Positions 45,511 through 53,990 of a stretch of DNA of 64,000 nt are shown piece by piece. The translations under genes and the position numbers were made by a program. The DNA lies in contig CAZCNS010000011.1 of assembly GCA_964500205.1 (NCBI GenBank), forward strand, positions 68,513 through 132,512, written 5' to 3'. The notes under the pieces were generated by a model that was not told the origin of the DNA, did no database searches, and saw nothing but the letters and a program-made list of their open reading frames with translations. The DNA comes from UBA10329 sp964500205 (GTDB taxonomy: Bacteria; Bacteroidota; Bacteroidia; UBA10329). Each line of letters starts with the position of its first letter. Position 1 is the stretch's first letter.

Positions 45511-46716
45511 TCAGCACCTTTCTATGACAGTGGCATACCCCTGTCCCACTCCGATGCAAAGCGTGACCAACGCATAACGCTTCTGCTGCTTTTGCAGTTC
45601 GATGGCTGCGGTCTGCAACAGACGTGCACCGCTCATACCCAACGGATGACCGATGGCAATGGCGCCACCGTTAGGATTCAATCGGGAATCATCATCAGCT
45701 ATGCCCCACTGGCGCGTGCAACTGAGCACTTGGGCCGCGAAAGCCTCATTCAGCTCGATGATGTCCATGTCGGCAAGAGTCAGCCCGGCACGTTGCAACG
45801 CCTTCTCCGATGCCTTCACCGGCCCGATGCCCATAATGCGCGGTTCCACACCCGCCACGGCAGCAGACACGATGCGAGCCATCGGTTTCAGTCCATGATC
45901 CTTGACGCCCTGAGATGATGCCAGCATCAGGGCCGCTGCTCCATCGTTCAGACCGCTACTGTTGCCGGCTGTCACCGAACCATCCTTCTTGAAGGCCGGA
46001 CGCAAAGTGGCGAGTTTGTCCAAGGTGCTTCCTGACTTGATAAACTCATCCTTGTCGAAAATGACGGAATCTCCTTTTCTCTGAGGAATGGCAACGGCTG
46101 TGGTCTCCAATCCGAGCCGTCCGCTCTGTTGGGCGGCAGTGGCCTTCATCTGCGACCACTGCGCGAAACGGTCCTGCGCCTCGCGTTCGATGCCATATAG
46201 TTCCACCAGGTTCTCGGCCGTGTTGCCCATGCCTTCGGTACCATACAACTCCTTCATGCGCGGATTGATGAACCGCCAACCGAAGCTGGTGTCGTGCATC
46301 TCCGCATCGCGCCCGAAAGGCTGACTGGCCTTGGAAATGACCCACGGACCGCGCGTCATGTGCTCCACGCCACCACTGATGTACAGGTCACCATTGCCCG
46401 TCTGGATGGCACGTGCGGCCTGAACAGTGGCCGCCATGCCAGATGCGCAAAGGCGATTGACGGTCTCACCGCCCACCGTCCAAGGGAGCCCTGCGAGCAG
46501 CAGTGCCATGCGGGCCACATTGCGGTTGTCCTCACCCGCCTGATTAGCACAGCCCATGATCACATCCTCGATGGCCGATGGGTCAACGCTGCCGTTGCGT
46601 TCCAAGAGGGCCTTCAACGGAATGGCTGCGAGGTCGTCCGCACGAACGGGTGCAAGACTTCCTCCGAAATTGCCGACCGGGGTGCGGATGGCGTCTATGA
46701 TGAATGCTTCTTTCAT
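45511..46716 (-). CDS. Thiolase, 3-oxoadipyl-CoA/acetyl-CoA type (PcaF/PaaJ-like)
   Basis: A 401-residue thiolase. The nucleophile is Cys90 (NRLCASGMAA), the His is in NEAFAAQVL and the second Cys in CIGVGQGYA, with GHPLGMSGAR between. The SWRFINPRMKELYG-like stretch (FINPRMKELYG, TAENLVELYGIEREAQDRFA) resembles the 3-oxoadipyl-CoA thiolases PcaF/PaaJ. Its neighbour upstream is paaZ, so the last step of phenylacetate-type degradation is likely. The longer frame to 46887 is repeat-derived; ATG 46716 is chosen. The gap to paaZ is filled by the hairpin/GxxExxY module. Confidence 0.88.
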   Translation of the reverse strand: MKEAFIIDAIRTPVGNFGGSLAPVRADDLAAIPLKALLERNGSVDPSAIEDVIMGCANQAGEDNRNVARMALLLAGLPWTVGGETVNRLCASGMAATVQAARAIQTGNGDLYISGGVEHMTRGPWVISKASQPFGRDAEMHDTSFGWRFINPRMKELYGTEGMGNTAENLVELYGIEREAQDRFAQWSQMKATAAQQSGRLGLETTAVAIPQRKGDSVIFDKDEFIKSGSTLDKLATLRPAFKKDGSVTAGNSSGLNDGAAALMLASSQGVKDHGLKPMARIVSAAVAGVEPRIMGIGPVKASEKALQRAGLTLADMDIIELNEAFAAQVLSCTRQWGIADDDSRLNPNGGAIAIGHPLGMSGARLLQTAAIELQKQQKRYALVTLCIGVGQGYATVIERC

Positions 46717-46727
46717 TTCAGTTGTTG

Positions 46728-46837
46728 TTTCACGCAAAGGGCGCAAAGGAATTCGCAAAGGACGCAAAGATTGATAGCTCTGTTTTTTCTCTGCGTTCTC
46801 CGCGTGTTTTCTCCTTTGAGAACTCTGCGTGAAACTC
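46728..46837. repeat. Hairpin element A (CACGCAGAG-type inverted repeat)
   Basis: Arms of ~46 nt: TTTCACGCAAAGGGCGCAAA... (46728-46773) and ...CTCTGCGTGAAACTC (46790-46837), imperfectly complementary with an A/T-rich loop. The right arm (CTCTGTTTTTTCTCTGCGTT) is repeated in element B. It starts 11 nt from the thiolase ATG. Not coding. Confidence 0.85.
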
Positions 46838-46855
46838 TTTTCTGAATGGAGTCCT

Positions 46856-47233
46856 TCAGAGTCCATTCGCAATCCTGTGCACCCCATCCTTCAGCAGCGT
46901 GGTGTTGAAGTTGATGAGCAGTCCGAGTTTGCAGCCTGTGAGCCGCAGGTAGGTCAATATTTGTGCGTGGTGCAACGGGGCGAGCGTCTCAACGGATTTC
47001 ACCTCTATCACCAACTTCCGTTCCACCAGAATATCCAATCGGAAACCGACTTCCATTTTCACATCCTTATACATCATCGGCACAGCGACCTGATTCTGAA
47101 CGAACAATCCATGCTCCAACAAGTCATGCACCAATGCAGCCTCATAAACGCTTTCGAGCAGACCGGGGCCGAGAGTGCGGTGGATGTCGATGGCCTTGCC
47201 AATGACGATGGTGGCGAGTTCGTTCTCAGTCAT
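46856..47233 (-). CDS. GxxExxY family protein (PD-(D/E)XK nuclease-like)
   Basis: A 125-residue protein with the family signature GLLESVYE (G24-E27-Y30) preceded by VIGKAIDIHRTLGPG. The later FRLDILVERKLVIEVKSVE gives D67 and E77-V-K79 with Q91 behind, the order of a PD-(D/E)XK nuclease fold (PF13366-type). Biological role is not established. It lies between two hairpin elements in a gap between paaZ and the thiolase, oriented with both, and no other gene is included. It ends FNTTLLKDGVHRIANGL. It may be cargo of, or the enzyme behind, the flanking repeats; this is inference. Confidence 0.88.
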   Translation of the reverse strand: MTENELATIVIGKAIDIHRTLGPGLLESVYEAALVHDLLEHGLFVQNQVAVPMMYKDVKMEVGFRLDILVERKLVIEVKSVETLAPLHHAQILTYLRLTGCKLGLLINFNTTLLKDGVHRIANGL

Positions 47234-47246
47234 GGGGGTGTGTTCA

Positions 47247-47408
47247 TTTCACGCAGAGTTTTTTTTTCACGCAGAGGTCGCAGAGATTTTACGCAAAGAA
47301 CGCAGAGATTTTTTCTCAGTATAGAAGGCCATTTGCTCTGTTTTTTCTCTGCGTTCTCTGCATGTTTTTCCCTTTGCGGCCTCTGCGTGAAAAAACTCTG
47401 CGTGAAAC
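47247..47408. repeat. Hairpin element B (CACGCAGAG-type inverted repeat)
   Basis: TTTCACGCAGAG (47247-47258) pairs with CTCTGCGTGAAA (47396-47407); further copies of the same unit pair inside (TTTTCACGCAGAGG with CCTCTGCGTGAAAA), making arms of ~68 nt around a ~26-nt loop. It ends 2-3 nt short of the paaZ stop codon, on the 3' side of paaZ, and 14 nt upstream of the GxxExxY start. Confidence 0.87.
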
Positions 47409-47410
47409 TT

Positions 47411-49456
47411 TTACCCCTGCTCCTTCTTCTTCACCATCGTGAGAATCGTGGCGATGGCGCAGGTCTCACCTGTCTCGTCATACACATCGACCAGCCACTT
47501 GACAATGCCCTTGGCGATGTCGTGCGCATCTCGCTTCTCCTGCTCCACCTTCTCTTTGCAGGTGAGGCGCACCCCGATGGTCATGCCCGGATAGACGGGC
47601 TTCACAAAGCGGGCCTCGTCTATGCCGTAGTTCAATAATACGGGGCATTTGCGGTTCTCAACGAACATGCCCGCAGCCTTGGAGAGGATGTAGTAGCCAT
47701 GCGCCACGCGGCCCTCGAAGAGCGTTCCGTCCAGCGAGGTGACATCGGTGTGCGCATAGAAATGGTCACCGCTCACATTGGCAAAGTTGACGATATCGGC
47801 CTCAGTCACAGTGTGCTTGTGGGTGACGAGGGTCTCCCCTATCTCCAGTTCCTCGAAATGCTTCATGAATGGATTGAGCAGTACCTCTTTCTGCTTGGCA
47901 CCCACCTGATAGACATTGGTGATGGCTGTGATCATGCTGGGTGAACCTTGGATGGCCGTGCGTTGCAGGTAGTGCATCACTCCGCGCTTACCGCCCATCT
48001 CCTCACCGCCTCCGGCACGTCCGGGACCGCCATGAACCAACAGCGGCATGGGCGAACCATGACCCGTGCTCTCCTTCGCACAGTCGCCATTCAAGACAAG
48101 CACACGCCCGTGGTAGGATGCCGCACCGAGCGCGAACTGACGGGCGTTCCGCTCATCGTTCGTCACGATGGAACAGCACAGCGACCCTTTGCCCAATTTG
48201 GTGAGGGCGATGGCCTCGTCCAAGGTCTTGTAGGGCAGGATGGTGCTGACGGGGCCGAACGCCTCGACCTCATGCGTGGAAATGCGGTTGAACGGGTCAT
48301 CGTTGCGCAGCAGGATGGGCGACATGAACGCACCTTTTTCGCTGTCCGCGCCTGTGACGGCCACGCTGTCGAGGCTGCCGAACACGAGGCTGCTGTCCTT
48401 GAGCAACTCCTGCACCTTCTCTTTCACATCGTTCATTTGGCTGCGGCCTGCAAGAGCCCCCATGCGCACGCCCTCCACGCGGGGATCACCGATGGTGGTC
48501 TTCTCCAACCGCTGGCCGATTGCGATCTGCACGTCCTCCACAAGGTTCTCCGGCACGATGATCCTGCGGATGGCGGTACACTTCTGCCCGCATTTCACGG
48601 TGATCTCCTTCACCACCTCCTTGATGTACAGCTCGAACTCAGGCGTTCCCGGCACGGCATCGGGGCCAAGGACGGAGGAATTGAGGCTGTCGGCCTCCAT
48701 GTTGAACGGCACGCTGTTGTTGATGATGGCAGGGTGCGCCTTCAGCATTCTTCCTGTTGATGCCGAACCGGTGAAGGTGACCACATCCTGGCTGTCCACA
48801 TGGTCGAGCAGGTCGCCAGCGCTGCCGCAGATGAGCTGCAATGCGCCTTCGGGAACGATGCCCGATGCGATGATGTCCTCCACCATGGCCTGCGTGAGGA
48901 ACGAGGTGACCGTGGCGGGCTTCACGATGGCGGGCATGCCTGCGAGCCAGTTGACGGCCACCTTCTCCAACATGCCCCAGATGGGGAAGTTGTAGGCGTT
49001 GATGTGGATGGCCACGCCCTCCTTGGGCACCATGATGTGATGGCCGATGAAGGTGCCACCCTTGGAAAGCCCTGCCGTCTCCCCGTCCACATAGTAGGTC
49101 TCGTTGGGGAACTGCCTGCGGAGGCTGGCGTTGGCGAAGAGGTTGCCGATGCCGCCCTCGATGTCTATCCAGCTGTCCACCTTGGTGGCGCCTGTGGCGT
49201 AGCTCACCTCATAGTACTTGGCCTTGCGCTCCATCAGGTACATGGCCAGTGCCTTGAGCATGCGGCCACGCTCCTGAAAGGTCATGCTCCGGAGGGCGTG
49301 GCCCTTCTTCCGGCCATACTGCACCGCAGCACCAAGGTCGAGACCCTTTGAAGTGGCCGTGGCAATGGCCTCACCTGTCACCGAGTTGAAGAGCTGGCTG
49401 CCGTCACCATCGCCCGTGATCCATTTTCCTGAAAGGTAGTTGCCGAGTTTTTGCAT
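47411..49456 (-). CDS. paaZ: Bifunctional PaaZ: aldehyde dehydrogenase and MaoC-type hydratase
   Basis: A 681-residue fusion. The N-terminal ~520 residues are an aldehyde dehydrogenase (GGTFIGHHIMVPKEGVAI, FTGSASTGRMLKAHP, catalytic Cys in GQKCTAIRR). The C-terminal ~150 residues are a MaoC-like hot-dog hydratase (VSGDHFYAHTDVTSLDG). In phenylacetate breakdown PaaZ opens oxepin-CoA and oxidises the resulting semialdehyde. Other paa genes are not in the window; only a PcaF/PaaJ-like thiolase lies downstream. The length and domain order match PaaZ well. Confidence 0.92.
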   Translation of the reverse strand: MQKLGNYLSGKWITGDGDGSQLFNSVTGEAIATATSKGLDLGAAVQYGRKKGHALRSMTFQERGRMLKALAMYLMERKAKYYEVSYATGATKVDSWIDIEGGIGNLFANASLRRQFPNETYYVDGETAGLSKGGTFIGHHIMVPKEGVAIHINAYNFPIWGMLEKVAVNWLAGMPAIVKPATVTSFLTQAMVEDIIASGIVPEGALQLICGSAGDLLDHVDSQDVVTFTGSASTGRMLKAHPAIINNSVPFNMEADSLNSSVLGPDAVPGTPEFELYIKEVVKEITVKCGQKCTAIRRIIVPENLVEDVQIAIGQRLEKTTIGDPRVEGVRMGALAGRSQMNDVKEKVQELLKDSSLVFGSLDSVAVTGADSEKGAFMSPILLRNDDPFNRISTHEVEAFGPVSTILPYKTLDEAIALTKLGKGSLCCSIVTNDERNARQFALGAASYHGRVLVLNGDCAKESTGHGSPMPLLVHGGPGRAGGGEEMGGKRGVMHYLQRTAIQGSPSMITAITNVYQVGAKQKEVLLNPFMKHFEELEIGETLVTHKHTVTEADIVNFANVSGDHFYAHTDVTSLDGTLFEGRVAHGYYILSKAAGMFVENRKCPVLLNYGIDEARFVKPVYPGMTIGVRLTCKEKVEQEKRDAHDIAKGIVKWLVDVYDETGETCAIATILTMVKKKEQG

Positions 49457-49476
49457 GATGATTTTTGATGGAAGGC

Positions 49477-49484
49477 CAAAAATA
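49477..49484 (-). promoter_or_regulatory. -7 element (TATTTTTG) of paaZ
   Basis: TAnnTTTG match on the minus strand ending 20 nt before ATG 49456. Confidence 0.5.
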
Positions 49485-49594
49485 GGAGACCGCGAACAGG
49501 GGGCAAGCTACTGCAACATTACCGTGTCCATTTCCCTCCATGCTAAATTTATGTTATGCGCAGCGGCTTCTTGCACCTGAATTGCCTAACGCGC

Positions 49595-49602
49595 TAACTT
49601 GC
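49595..49602 (+). promoter_or_regulatory. -7-like element (TAACTTGC) of the nucleotidase operon
   Basis: TAACTTGC ends 4 nt before ATG 49607; it deviates from TAnnTTTG at the last bases but has the same leaderless spacing. Confidence 0.4.
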
Positions 49603-49606
49603 AGCC

Positions 49607-50338
49607 ATGCTGCGTCTGAGCATTGCGCTTTCCATCCTTCTGATAATCAGTTGCGGAGACTCTGCCGTGCTGCATGATTCAATCGCAATGTCCGCACAGG
49701 TGCGTGCTGATAGTACTACCGAGGCATTCATCCGCCCATTCAGGGATAACATGAAGGAGGATATGGCCCGTGTGCTGGTGCGCAGCAATGGCCCCATACT
49801 CCGGGGGCGTCCCGACAGCCCGCTCGGCAGCCTGATGGCCGACCTTGTATTACAAGAGGCGCAGGAAATGGCCGACAGCCTTCAGGTGAACGTGAATGCC
49901 TGCATGCTGAACATCGGTGGTTTCCGGATCGATCTGCCCGAAGGAGACATCACCGTGGCCCACGTGTATGAACTGATGCCCTTCGAGAACGTGCTCAACC
50001 TTGTGCTGCTGACAGAGGAAGGCGTGATGCAGATGGCAAGGCATTTAGCTGAGGTGAAAGGCCAACCCGTAGCAGGAATAAGGCTCACTGTGACCGAAGG
50101 TAGGGACATCAATTTGGAGATCAACGGCAAACCATACAAAGGCGGGCCGCTTTGGGTTGTCACCTCCGATTACCTCGCTGACGGAGGCGACCACATGGCC
50201 TTCTTTGAGGAACGTCTGCAACGCATCGAGTCAGGACGCATGCTCCGAGATGTCCTGATGCGTCAAATGGCGGGCATCGGAACTTCGGGAAATGGTCTGA
50301 CCGCTCCCTCGGACAGACGGATAAGCATCAACGAATGA
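49607..50338 (+). CDS. Lipoprotein with 5'-nucleotidase C-terminal domain
   Basis: A 243-residue protein with a lipoprotein signal (LSILLIISCGD; lipobox Cys about residue 17). The rest is the substrate-binding C-terminal domain of UshA-type 5'-nucleotidases (NIGGFRIDLPEGDITVAHVY, LMPFENVLNLVLLTEEGV, TSDYLADGGDHM). The metallophosphatase domain that normally precedes it is encoded by the next gene. The two overlap by 4 nt (ATGA) and would form a split enzyme, likely at the outer membrane or in the periplasm, releasing phosphate from nucleotides. Confidence 0.87.
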   Translation: MLRLSIALSILLIISCGDSAVLHDSIAMSAQVRADSTTEAFIRPFRDNMKEDMARVLVRSNGPILRGRPDSPLGSLMADLVLQEAQEMADSLQVNVNACMLNIGGFRIDLPEGDITVAHVYELMPFENVLNLVLLTEEGVMQMARHLAEVKGQPVAGIRLTVTEGRDINLEINGKPYKGGPLWVVTSDYLADGGDHMAFFEERLQRIESGRMLRDVLMRQMAGIGTSGNGLTAPSDRRISINE

Positions 50339-51261
50339 GAAGGCGGGATTTTCTGAAAAATGCCGCAGTTGTGGGGGGCGGTCTTACGGCTGTGGGCTCA
50401 GGTAGTGCCCTTTGGTTGCGAGATCATGGAGCAATGAAAATCACCATTCTCCATACCAATGATGTGCATAGCCGCATAGACCCGTTTCCCGATACCGACC
50501 CCAGATACCCAGGACTTGGAGGATTTGCGCGCAGGGCGGCCATCATCAAGCGCATCAGGCAAGAGGAAGAGCACGTTCTGCTGTTCGACAGTGGCGACAT
50601 CTTTCAAGGCACACCCTACTTCAACTATTATGGTGGCGAGCTGGAGTTCCGGCTGATGAGCGAGATGGGATATGATGCCGCCACATTGGGCAATCACGAC
50701 TTCGACAATGGCATCGAGGGACTGTTGAAACAGATGCCTCATGCCAAGTTCCCATTCATCAACACGAACTATGACCTCACCAAGACCGACCTGCAAGGCC
50801 GAGTGCTTCCCTTTGAGATATTCGAACGAGGCGGTGTGAAGGTGGGTGTGTTCGGTCTGGGGATAGAACTCAATGGACTTGTCAATCCGCGTATGTTCGG
50901 AAATGTGACCTACCGCGACCCGTTACCTATATATAATGACACAGCGAAGATGCTTCGGAATGAAATGGGATGCCACTTAGTGATATGCCTCTCGCACCTC
51001 GGCTACCGATACGACACTATGAAAATATCGGACACTATGCTTGCTCAAACCGGCAGCAATGTGGACATCATACTCGGTGGGCATACCCACACCCTGCTCG
51101 AACAACCTGACGTGCAACAGGATAGCCAAGGTCGGGAAGTGATCATCTGCCAGACCGGATGGGCGGGTGTGCACCTTGGCCGATTGGATATCACCATCGA
51201 CCCGCTGACAAAGCTTTTCCGACCCGCGTATATTGCACTGAAAGTTCTTAAAAGTCAATAG
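50335..51261 (+). CDS. Metallophosphatase domain of split 5'-nucleotidase, Tat-exported
   Basis: A 308-residue calcineurin-type phosphoesterase. The N-terminus MRRRDFLKNAAVVGGGLTAV is a twin-arginine signal (RRDFLK). Metal-binding motifs follow: TNDVHSRI, DSGDIFQG, LGNHDFDNG, SHLGYR and GGHTHTL. No C-terminal substrate domain is present; it is on the upstream lipoprotein gene. The Tat signal suggests that metal is loaded in the cytoplasm before export. The arrangement (C-domain gene first) is known in other Bacteroidota. Confidence 0.9.
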   Translation: MRRRDFLKNAAVVGGGLTAVGSGSALWLRDHGAMKITILHTNDVHSRIDPFPDTDPRYPGLGGFARRAAIIKRIRQEEEHVLLFDSGDIFQGTPYFNYYGGELEFRLMSEMGYDAATLGNHDFDNGIEGLLKQMPHAKFPFINTNYDLTKTDLQGRVLPFEIFERGGVKVGVFGLGIELNGLVNPRMFGNVTYRDPLPIYNDTAKMLRNEMGCHLVICLSHLGYRYDTMKISDTMLAQTGSNVDIILGGHTHTLLEQPDVQQDSQGREVIICQTGWAGVHLGRLDITIDPLTKLFRPAYIALKVLKSQ

Positions 51262-51278
51262 GCCCGAGGCTTTTTTTT
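51260..51278 (+). terminator. Weak terminator after the nucleotidase operon
   Basis: A short stem AGGCC/GGCTT (one G-T pair, loop CGA) followed by T8; a second T-run follows at once. Lies upstream of dnaA. Confidence 0.45.
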
Positions 51279-51394
51279 ACCCTTTTTTTATTGAAGTTTT
51301 GCCCTGTCGCAAGCGGATGCCGCACCCCTCGGAATCGGTTCGCTCGACTAACTTTTCTTAAGTTATTAACCAGTAGCAAATTGACACTGCCCCT

Positions 51395-52825
51395 ATGAAG
51401 AAGGACTGCAAGGAAGTGTGGGAGAATTGCCTCTCCGTCATCAAGGACAATGTCCCTTATCAGAGTTTCAAGACGTGGTTTGAGCCCATTACCCCGGTGA
51501 AACTGGACGGAGGTGTCCTCACCATTCAGGTGCCAAGCCAGTTCTTTTATGAGTGGCTGGAGGAGCACTACATCAATCTGCTCAAGAAGACCATCAAGAA
51601 AGAGATCGGTACCGATGGTCGTCTGGAATACCAGATCATCATGGAAAACTCCATCAGCAGTTCCAAACCGCTGTCTGTGCGGGTGCCCACAAGCTCGGCA
51701 ACCACGCGCAACCAGCCGATGACCGTGCCGATGGACCTCAACAGGGCCGATGCCATCCGCAACCCCTTTGTGATACCTGGTCTCAAGAAGGTGAAGGTCG
51801 AGTCGCAACTCAACTCCACCTACAACTTCGACAACTTCATCGAGGGCGACTGCAACCGTCTGGCACGCTCGGCAGGCTATGCAGTGGCCAACAACCCCGG
51901 AGGAACGGCCTTTAATCCATTGCTGCTCTACGGTGGCGTGGGACTGGGCAAGACGCACCTTGCGCACGCCATCGGGATTGAGATCAAGGAGCGGTTCCCG
52001 AACAAGACCGTGTTGTACGTCTCCTCAGACCGTTTTGCCAATCAATTCATCGATGCGGTGAAAGGCAACTCGACCAATGACTTCGTTCACTTCTACCAGA
52101 TGCTGGATGTCCTGATCATGGACGATGTGCAGTTTCTGGCCGGAAAGGAGAAGACGCAGGACGTGTTCTTCCACATCTTCAACCACCTGCACCAGAGCAA
52201 CAAGCAGTTGGTGTTGACCAGCGATAAATCTCCTGTGGAATTGCAAGGTATGGAGCAGCGTCTGCTTTCTCGCTTCAAATGGGGACTCTCTGCCGACCTG
52301 AGCGTCCCCGAGCTCGAGACCCGCATCGCCATACTGCGCAAGAAGACCTATCAGGACGGGATCGAGCTGCCCGAAGAGGTGCTCGAATACCTCGCCTACA
52401 GCATCAGCACCAACATCCGAGAACTGCAAGGCGCGCTCATCTCGCTGATGGCGCAGGCATCGCTGAACAAGAAGAACGTCAACTTGGACCTTGCCAAGCA
52501 GATGATCGACAAGTTCGTGAAGAACACTGCTCGCGAGATCAGCATCGACTACATACAGAAGGTGGTAAGCGATTACTTCGACATGCCTATCGAGCTGATG
52601 AAGTCCAAGACCCGCAAACGCGAGGTGGTGCAGGCCCGTCAGATCGCCATGTACTACGCGAAGAACCACACCAAGGCATCGCTCGCATCCATCGGTGCGC
52701 ATTGCGGTGGCAAGGATCACGCCACGGTGCTGCACGCCTATCGTACGGTGAACAACCTGATCGAGACCGACAAGCAGTTCCGGGCCTACATCTCAGATCT
52801 CGACAAGAAGATCAAGCACCAGTGA
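51395..52825 (+). CDS. dnaA: Chromosomal replication initiator DnaA
   Basis: A 476-residue DnaA. Domain I (1-90) is MKKDCKEVWENCLSVIKDNV..., domain III has Walker A GGVGLGKTHLAHAIG and Walker B LIMDDVQFLAGKEK, and domain IV has the DnaA-box signature GGKDHATVLHAYRTV. It opens the origin. I see no clear cluster of TTATCCACA boxes upstream (51262-51394), and dnaN is not next to it, so this is not evidently the origin. The next gene (LMW phosphatase) overlaps its stop as GTGA. Confidence 0.96.
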   Translation: MKKDCKEVWENCLSVIKDNVPYQSFKTWFEPITPVKLDGGVLTIQVPSQFFYEWLEEHYINLLKKTIKKEIGTDGRLEYQIIMENSISSSKPLSVRVPTSSATTRNQPMTVPMDLNRADAIRNPFVIPGLKKVKVESQLNSTYNFDNFIEGDCNRLARSAGYAVANNPGGTAFNPLLLYGGVGLGKTHLAHAIGIEIKERFPNKTVLYVSSDRFANQFIDAVKGNSTNDFVHFYQMLDVLIMDDVQFLAGKEKTQDVFFHIFNHLHQSNKQLVLTSDKSPVELQGMEQRLLSRFKWGLSADLSVPELETRIAILRKKTYQDGIELPEEVLEYLAYSISTNIRELQGALISLMAQASLNKKNVNLDLAKQMIDKFVKNTAREISIDYIQKVVSDYFDMPIELMKSKTRKREVVQARQIAMYYAKNHTKASLASIGAHCGGKDHATVLHAYRTVNNLIETDKQFRAYISDLDKKIKHQ

Positions 52826-53289
52826 GCCGACCTGTGCCCCGCATCCTGATGGTGTGTCTCGGCAACATCTGCCGAAGCCCGATGGCGGAGGGCATCCTGA
52901 AGCGGAAGGCCGATGAACTGGGTGTCGCCATCGAGGTGGACAGTGCCGGAACATCGGACTGGCACAGGGGCGAACAGCCCGATGAGCGTGCCATCTCTGA
53001 AATGGCATCGCATGGTATCGACATCTCCTACCAACGCTCGCGGCCTTTCACCGTGGCAGACTTCGACCGCTTCGACCACATCCTGGTGATGGACACGAGC
53101 AACCGCTCCAACGTGCTGAACATGGCGCGCTCGGAAGCAGACAGGCACAAGGTGAGCCTGATGCTCGACCACGGCAACGCGGTGAAGGGGCATTCCGTGC
53201 CCGACCCATATTACGATGACGGCTTTGGGCGGGTGTATGAGCTGCTGGATTATGCTTGTGAACACTTTATAAGTGCTTACACGAAATGA
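52822..53289 (+). CDS. Low molecular weight protein-tyrosine phosphatase
   Basis: A 155-residue LMW-PTP with the P-loop C12-LGNIC-R18 S (CLGNICRSPMAE) near the N-terminus and the general-acid Asp in VPDPYYDDG. GTG 52822 is chosen as start because it overlaps the dnaA stop (GTGA); the short region up to ATG 52850 would cut into the P-loop strand. It probably dephosphorylates tyrosine kinases of polysaccharide synthesis or arginine phosphates. Overlaps the following methylase gene by 4 nt. Confidence 0.9.
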   Translation: MSRPVPRILMVCLGNICRSPMAEGILKRKADELGVAIEVDSAGTSDWHRGEQPDERAISEMASHGIDISYQRSRPFTVADFDRFDHILVMDTSNRSNVLNMARSEADRHKVSLMLDHGNAVKGHSVPDPYYDDGFGRVYELLDYACEHFISAYTK

Positions 53290-53990
53290 CAGGAACCCTC
53301 TACCTCATCCCCGTTGACCTTGGCCAGCCCGGTGCCGACCGCCTTTTCCCCCCATTCAACCTCCGCATGTTGGAGGAGCTGAACCATCTGGTGGTGGAAA
53401 ACGAGCGCGCCGCACGTAGGTTCATCCGTTCCATCGGCAACAAGCGCGATTTCGAGGGGCTGAACCTCATTCTGCTCGATAAGCGCACCGAACGCGACCA
53501 GCTCTCGGAGGCCGTGCAACTGCTGCTTTCGGGCAATGACGTGGGCCTGATGAGCGAGGCGGGTTGCCCCGGAGTGGCCGACCCCGGGCAGATACTCGTG
53601 GCCGAGGCGCACCGATACAACATCACTGTGAAACCGCTCATAGGCCCATCGTCCATCCTGCTCGGCCTGATGGCCAGCGGGCTCAACGGGCAGCATTTCA
53701 CCTTCCACGGCTATCTGCCCATCGACAAGCGGGAAAGGGTGAATGCACTTCGCAATCTGGACAACTCCATCCGCAGCACGGGCCAGACGCACATCTTCAT
53801 AGAGACACCTTATCGGAACGAGGCCATGTATGCCGACATCCTGAAATGCTGCAGCCCTTCTACCCTGCTCTGCCTCGCGGTGGACGTGACCCTCACCACC
53901 GAGAGCATCCGCACCCTGCGGGTGGACGAATGGAAAACCCAACGGCCAGAGCTACAGAAGCGGCCCTGTGTGTTCCTATTGGGTCAGTGA
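53286..53990 (+). CDS. SAM-dependent methyltransferase, RsmI/tetrapyrrole methylase type
   Basis: A 234-residue protein of the RsmI family (2'-O-methylation of C1402 in 16S rRNA). It has MSEAGCPGVADPGQILVAEA (the G-P-G-x-x-x-x-D-like turn), VKPLIGPSSILLGLMASGL and FTFHGYLPIDKRER. Compared with standard RsmI (about 280 aa) it is shorter and its N-terminus differs (MTGTLYLIPVDLGQPGADRL), so it may be a paralogue with a different RNA target. It ends with a 7-bp overlap with the convergent hydroxylase gene. Confidence 0.82.
   Translation: MTGTLYLIPVDLGQPGADRLFPPFNLRMLEELNHLVVENERAARRFIRSIGNKRDFEGLNLILLDKRTERDQLSEAVQLLLSGNDVGLMSEAGCPGVADPGQILVAEAHRYNITVKPLIGPSSILLGLMASGLNGQHFTFHGYLPIDKRERVNALRNLDNSIRSTGQTHIFIETPYRNEAMYADILKCCSPSTLLCLAVDVTLTTESIRTLRVDEWKTQRPELQKRPCVFLLGQ

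Noticed and set aside
51262..51394. Possible replication origin upstream of dnaA
   Set aside because: No cluster of DnaA boxes; TTATTAACC is only a poor match, and dnaN and parAB are absent.
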